A model generated the notes under the pieces. That model saw only the letters and a list, made by a program, of their open reading frames with translations. It was not told the DNA's origin and did no database searches. Shown here piece by piece: positions 14,426 to 17,270 of a stretch of 17,270 bases of DNA. The position numbers were made by a program, and so were the translations under genes. The DNA is from Verrucomicrobiota bacterium. Its GTDB lineage: Bacteria; Verrucomicrobiota; Verrucomicrobiia; Opitutales; Opitutaceae. The stretch spans positions 1-17,270 of the forward strand of contig JAEXPQ010000189.1 in NCBI GenBank assembly GCA_023446735.1, written 5' to 3'. Every line of letters starts with the position of its first letter. Position 1 is the stretch's first letter.

Positions 14426-15127
14426 ATGAAATCCTGGCCCCTCGCGATCGCCGGTCTCTACGCCCTCCTCCTCGCGGTGCTGCTGCTCCCGCTGCTCGCG
14501 GTGGCCGCCGGCCGATGGCCCGAGGGGCAGTTCCTCGCCGAGCTGTACGGCCATCCGGGGCTGTGGCTGGTGCTGGCGGTGCTCGGCGTCTGCCAGTGGC
14601 TGCTGTTGCTGCTGCCTGTCCGGCTCGTCCACGGCCGGCCGGTCACGCAACGCTCCCTCTGGCCCACGATCCTGCTCGGGGCGGGCGCCATGGGTCTGCT
14701 CGGCGCCGGCGCGGCCATCTCGGTGTTGGCAGCCGTGCGCGGCGACAACGACAAGCCGTGGGAACCCCTCCTGCTCGCGCTCCTCGTCGCCGGATTGTGG
14801 TGTCTCTGGACCATCCTCTTCCACCGGCTCGCGCGGGAACGCCCGGCGGCGGACTTCGTCTCCCAAGTCTGCCTGCGCCTGATCAAGGGCAGCGTACTTG
14901 AACTCCTGGTGGCCGTGCCCTGCCATATCGTGGTCCGCCAGCGCAACACCTGCTGCGCCGGCTTGTTCACTGCAACGGGGCTGGCGACGGGAATCGCGGT
15001 GATGCTCTTCGCCTTCGGCCCGGCGGTGTACTTCCTCTTCGTCGCCCGGGCCCGGAAGCTCAAGGCGGCGATGCCTCCGCCGGACGACAACGACGCCGTC
15101 CCCGATAGCCGGAACCCGCAGCCGTAG
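14426..15127 (+). CDS. Uncharacterised multi-pass membrane protein, CHIVVR/CC signature
   Basis: Protein of 233 residues with about five membrane segments (roughly 5-27, 45-66, 78-103, 114-133, 183-207) and an acidic, Pro-rich C-terminal tail. The segment VLELLVAVPCHIVVRQRNTC (157-176) followed by another Cys and a glycine-rich GLATGIAVMLFAFGPAVYFLF helix is a distinctive conserved signature. I have an impression of this signature from unnamed membrane proteins in other bacteria, but know of no assigned function. Cys166-His167 and the Cys176-Cys177 pair could bind metal or heme or form disulfides; this is not established. The coding frame is open far upstream, but only through the antisense of the isochorismate synthase and TerC genes. 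The ATG at 14426 starts a proper hydrophobic N-terminus (MKSWPLAIAGLYALLLAVLL). It is transcribed divergently from the isochorismate synthase gene. No Shine-Dalgarno motif. Confidence 0.85.
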   Translation: MKSWPLAIAGLYALLLAVLLLPLLAVAAGRWPEGQFLAELYGHPGLWLVLAVLGVCQWLLLLLPVRLVHGRPVTQRSLWPTILLGAGAMGLLGAGAAISVLAAVRGDNDKPWEPLLLALLVAGLWCLWTILFHRLARERPAADFVSQVCLRLIKGSVLELLVAVPCHIVVRQRNTCCAGLFTATGLATGIAVMLFAFGPAVYFLFVARARKLKAAMPPPDDNDAVPDSRNPQP

Positions 15128-15143
15128 TGCGGGAGGCTTCCGC
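15118..15143. repeat. Palindromic intergenic repeat, degenerate copy
   Basis: GCCGTAGTGCGGGA followed by GGC and TTCCGC resembles the start of copy 1 (GCCGTGGTGCGGGA) and keeps an imperfect hairpin: GCGGGA pairs with TTCCGC through one G-U. It overlaps the stop codon (TAG at 15125-15127) of the membrane protein gene, so the element may have been captured into the gene end. Less certain than the other two copies. Confidence 0.5.
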
Positions 15144-15280
15144 GCCGCGCGGGGCCTGAACGCCAAGCCCCTCCTCGCGAGCAGGGCCCGCCATCGCGGT
15201 CTGAAGGCGCGCGCCACGGCCCGATTCCGCGAGCATTTGATCCGACCGGTGTTCTCCGACATGCGGCCACTGCGGAACCC

Positions 15281-15307
15281 CCGGCCGTGGCGCGGGATTC
15301 ATCCCCC
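15281..15307. repeat. Palindromic intergenic repeat, copy 2
   Basis: CCGGCCGTGGCGCGGGATTC (15281-15300) followed by ATCCCCC matches copy 1 at 25 of 27 positions and has the same orientation. The palindrome is slightly broken at its last arm base pair (C instead of G at 15306). It lies in the 251-base convergent gap 15128-15378 between the membrane protein gene and glgA. Apart from the two repeats, I see nothing recognisable in that gap. Confidence 0.75.
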
Positions 15308-15378
15308 GACCCTCGGCCCAAATGCGGCGTTCGCGTCAGGCGGCACTCAGGCCTCGTCGGCCTCGCCATCCGCGCCGC

Positions 15379-16821
15379 TCAGAGCTCGTCGCGGTAGAGC
15401 CGTTCGTACTGGCGAGCCGCGGCGGTCCAACCGAAGGCGCGCCGCATCCCGCGCTGCGCGACCGCGCGGAGCTTCTCCGGGGCGCGGTACAGCATCATCG
15501 CACGCTCGAGGGCCCAGGAAATGCCCTGCTCGGTCGGCGAGAAAAGCAGACCGGTGCCCTGCTCCGGGCTGTCCTCGAGATCGATCACCGTGTCGACGAG
15601 TCCGCCCACGCGGCTGCAGAGCGGAATCGTGCCGTAACGCTGCGAATACATCTGGTTGAGCCCGCACGGCTCGAAGATCGAGGGCATGAGGAAGAAGTCC
15701 GCGCCGGCCTCCACCAGATGGGTCATCGGCTCGTCGAGCACCTTCGCCAACGCCACCCGGCGCGGATACGCCTGGGCGAGCTCGTTGAGCGCCGTCTCGT
15801 AGCGGGCCCAGCCCGTACCGACGACGATCAGGTGACAGTCCTCCGTCTCGAAGAACCGCCGGGCGGCCAGCAGCAGATCGACGCCCTTCTGCTCCACCAG
15901 GCGGCAGATCACCGCGAAGATCGGCGCCGTGCTGTCCAGCGGGAAGCCGCACTTCTTGAGCAGCGCGCGCCGGCACTTCGCCTTGCCCGCCGGATCCTCC
16001 GCCGAATACCGCGCCGGCAGAAGCGGGTCGGTCGCCGGGTCCCAGATCGCCTCGTCGATGCCGTTGAGCAACCCCACGAGATCCGCGGCGCGGGTGGCGA
16101 TCACGCCCTCGAGGCCGCAGCCGTATTCGGGAGTCTGGATCTCGCGCGCGTACGTGGGGCTGACCGTCGTCACCCGGTCGCCGAAGAGCAGGCCGGCCTT
16201 CATGAGGTTGAGCTGGCCGAAGAACTCCAGCCCGTCGACGCTGCGGAACTCCTCCGGCAGGTTCGTCAACCCGAACGCGTCCATCGGGAACACGCCCTGG
16301 AACGAGAGATTGTGCACGGTGAAGACGGTCTTCACCGCCAGCGAGGTGTCGTGGCGCTCCTCGGCGAGGCGCACGAAGACGGGCAGCAGCGCCGTCTGCC
16401 AGTCGTGCGCATGGACCACGTCGGCCTTCAGGTCGGCGAGGCGCATCGCCTCGGCCACCGCCTTGCAGAAGAAGACGAAGCGCTCGGCGTTGTCGTCGTA
16501 GTCGCGCTCGTTGGTGCCGTAGGCGCCGCGCCGGTCGAAGAACTCGTCGCGAACCACGAAATACACCGTGAGGCCGGGCGCGAGCCGCAGCCGCAGGAGG
16601 TCCGCCTCGAGGAAGCGGCCGCCCAGCTCGATCTGCAGGCGGTGCACACGCTCAGCGCCGTCGGCCTCGGGATGCTCGAGCGCCGTCCGGTATCCGGGCA
16701 GAAAGACGGAGACCTCGTGGCCGGCCGCCGCGAGCGCCTTCGTCAGGCCCCCCACGGCATCCGCCAACCCACCGGTCTTCATGAACGGGAACAGCTCGCT
16801 GGCTGCATGAACGATGTTCAT
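15379..16821 (-). CDS. glgA: Glycogen synthase (ADP-glucose type, GT5)
   Basis: Cytoplasmic glucosyltransferase of 480 residues that extends alpha-1,4-glucan chains from ADP-glucose, the elongation step of glycogen synthesis. The N-terminus MNIVHAASELFPFMKTGGLA contains the substrate-binding KTGGL motif (Lys15); the usual Val after GLAD is Ala22 here. VVHAHDWQTALLP and TVFTVHNLSFQGVFP are typical GT5 segments of the N-terminal Rossmann domain. The C-terminal domain carries ICRLVEQKGVDLL, the Arg and Lys that contact the nucleotide sugar, and PSIFEPCGLNQMYSQRYGTIPL with the catalytic-site Glu. VGGLVDTV and GTGLLF follow. The length is standard and the gene looks intact. Start at 16821 is the family's normal start; a GAGG lies about 4 bases upstream, the only Shine-Dalgarno-like match among the starts in this window. 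It is divergent from the RNase R gene by 53 bases, with no other glycogen genes in view. Confidence 0.97.
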   Translation of the reverse strand: MNIVHAASELFPFMKTGGLADAVGGLTKALAAAGHEVSVFLPGYRTALEHPEADGAERVHRLQIELGGRFLEADLLRLRLAPGLTVYFVVRDEFFDRRGAYGTNERDYDDNAERFVFFCKAVAEAMRLADLKADVVHAHDWQTALLPVFVRLAEERHDTSLAVKTVFTVHNLSFQGVFPMDAFGLTNLPEEFRSVDGLEFFGQLNLMKAGLLFGDRVTTVSPTYAREIQTPEYGCGLEGVIATRAADLVGLLNGIDEAIWDPATDPLLPARYSAEDPAGKAKCRRALLKKCGFPLDSTAPIFAVICRLVEQKGVDLLLAARRFFETEDCHLIVVGTGWARYETALNELAQAYPRRVALAKVLDEPMTHLVEAGADFFLMPSIFEPCGLNQMYSQRYGTIPLCSRVGGLVDTVIDLEDSPEQGTGLLFSPTEQGISWALERAMMLYRAPEKLRAVAQRGMRRAFGWTAAARQYERLYRDEL

Positions 16822-16827
16822 CGCCTC

Positions 16828-16869
16828 GGAAACTGGGGTTGTGCCGCGCCCGTTTCCATCCCAATTTCC
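16828..16869. promoter_or_regulatory. Imperfect inverted repeat in the glgA/rnr divergent gap
   Basis: GGAAACTGGG (16828-16837) and CCCAATTTCC (16860-16869) are reverse complements except for one base, within the 53-base gap separating the divergent glgA and rnr starts. A second perfect six-base match, GGAAAC with GTTTCC (16852-16857), overlaps it. It could be an operator or chance symmetry. No convincing -35/-10 pair was found in the gap on either strand. Confidence 0.3.
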
Positions 16870-16874
16870 GCGGA

Positions 16875-17270
16875 ATGAAACTCCACGAGCGTCTGCTCCA
16901 ACTGCTGGGGCGGAGCGATTATGTGCCCCTGAACCGCCCTGAGATCGGGGCCGCGCTCGGGCTCAAGAAACCCGAACTGCGCAAGCTCGACTCCGAGCTC
17001 CAGCAGCTTCTTTCCCGCGGCACCGTCGTCCGCGTCAAATCCGACCGCTACTGCCTCCCGGTCGACGCCGACCTCGTCACCGGCACGATCCAGATCCGGG
17101 CCAACGGCCGCGGCCTGCTGCGGCCCGAGCCGGCCGCGGGCGCCGCGCCCGACGCACCCGCGCCCGAACCGGTCGAGATCGCCGCCGAGGACACCGGCAT
17201 CGCCCTGCACGGCGACCGGGTCGTCGTCCGCCTCAGCGCGGCCTCCGCCGCCAGCCGTCCGGTGCCCTCC
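16875..17270 (+). CDS. rnr: Ribonuclease R, N-terminal part, cut by window end
   Basis: The first 132 codons of an RNB-family 3'-5' exoribonuclease; the frame is open to the last base. MKLHERLLQLLGRSDYVPLN (1-20) through LLSRGTVVRVKSDRYCLP (45-62) is the winged-helix domain placed before the catalytic part of RNase R. ADLVTGTIQIRANGRGLLRPE (65-85) and EDTGIALHGDRVVVRL (105-120) are the two parts of the first cold-shock (OB) domain. The HGDRVVVRL wording is characteristic of RNase R and VacB proteins. An Ala/Pro-rich insert (about 86-100) separates them, where a short linker plus acidic loop is usual. The catalytic RNB domain lies beyond the window. RNase II is an alternative, but the N-terminal winged helix favours RNase R. 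Start ATG at 16875; no clear Shine-Dalgarno sequence. Confidence 0.9.
   Translation, partial: MKLHERLLQLLGRSDYVPLNRPEIGAALGLKKPELRKLDSELQQLLSRGTVVRVKSDRYCLPVDADLVTGTIQIRANGRGLLRPEPAAGAAPDAPAPEPVEIAAEDTGIALHGDRVVVRLSAASAASRPVPS

Noticed and set aside
1..17270. Search for CRISPR arrays, tRNA/rRNA genes, insertion sequences, toxin-antitoxin pairs, phage or defence genes
   Set aside because: None seen: no regularly spaced direct repeats, no tRNA-like T-loop sequences, no transposase or nuclease motifs, and compositional style is uniform across the window.

Overview
The window is high-GC DNA (by eye roughly two thirds G+C), densely coded and chromosomal in character. No phage, transposon, plasmid, tRNA, rRNA or CRISPR sequence is visible. 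Gene content (RND efflux operon, isochorismate synthase, GlgA, RNase R, DUF2937, TerC, secreted esterase) and protein style suggest a Gram-negative bacterium. My best guess is Verrucomicrobiota of the Opitutaceae type, inferred from overall impression and not from a marker gene. Almost no start codon is preceded by a Shine-Dalgarno motif.

Layout, left to right. (1) 1-593, +: 3'-terminal part of a beta-carbonic anhydrase with a His/Pro/Ala-rich tail. (2) 726-1829, +: secreted esterase with an N-terminal beta-sandwich (E-set/CBM48-like) domain and an esterase-D/CE1-like alpha/beta hydrolase domain. (3) 1974-8374, -: a complete four-gene tripartite efflux operon, reading leftward as MarR-type regulator, membrane fusion protein, RND pump, TolC-like outer-membrane factor. 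It is closed by a strong intrinsic terminator (1974-1999). It opens at a 27-bp near-perfect inverted repeat (8395-8421), the obvious candidate operator. (4) 8549-11883, +: three proteins of unknown function. These are a 747-residue three-TM protein with an EF-hand-like loop, a DUF2937 protein behind a terminator-like hairpin, and a 107-residue soluble protein. (5) 11942-12682, -: TerC-family membrane protein. (6) 12881-14305, -: isochorismate synthase of the MenF/EntC family, divergent from (7) 14426-15127, +: an unnamed multi-pass membrane protein with a CHIVVR...CC signature. (8) 15379-16821, -: glycogen synthase GlgA, divergent from (9) 16875 to the window end, +: N-terminal part of RNase R.

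Functionally, the only tight multi-gene unit is the efflux operon: the regulator presumably senses a toxic compound and controls a pump that spans inner membrane, periplasm and outer membrane. The other genes are mostly single housekeeping or envelope genes (CO2/bicarbonate conversion, polysaccharide ester cleavage, menaquinone or siderophore precursor, glycogen, RNA decay). Short palindromic repeats with a shared GTGCGGGA core lie in the gaps at 12824, 15118 and 15281.

I did not find a clearly new defence or mobile system. The most open-ended items are the EF-hand-like three-TM protein at 8549-10792, the CxCxC-tailed MarR protein with its operator-like palindrome, and the window-wide lack of Shine-Dalgarno sequences. 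No gene-free stretch exceeds 300 bases; the largest is 15128-15378, which holds two copies of the palindromic repeat and nothing else I can recognise.
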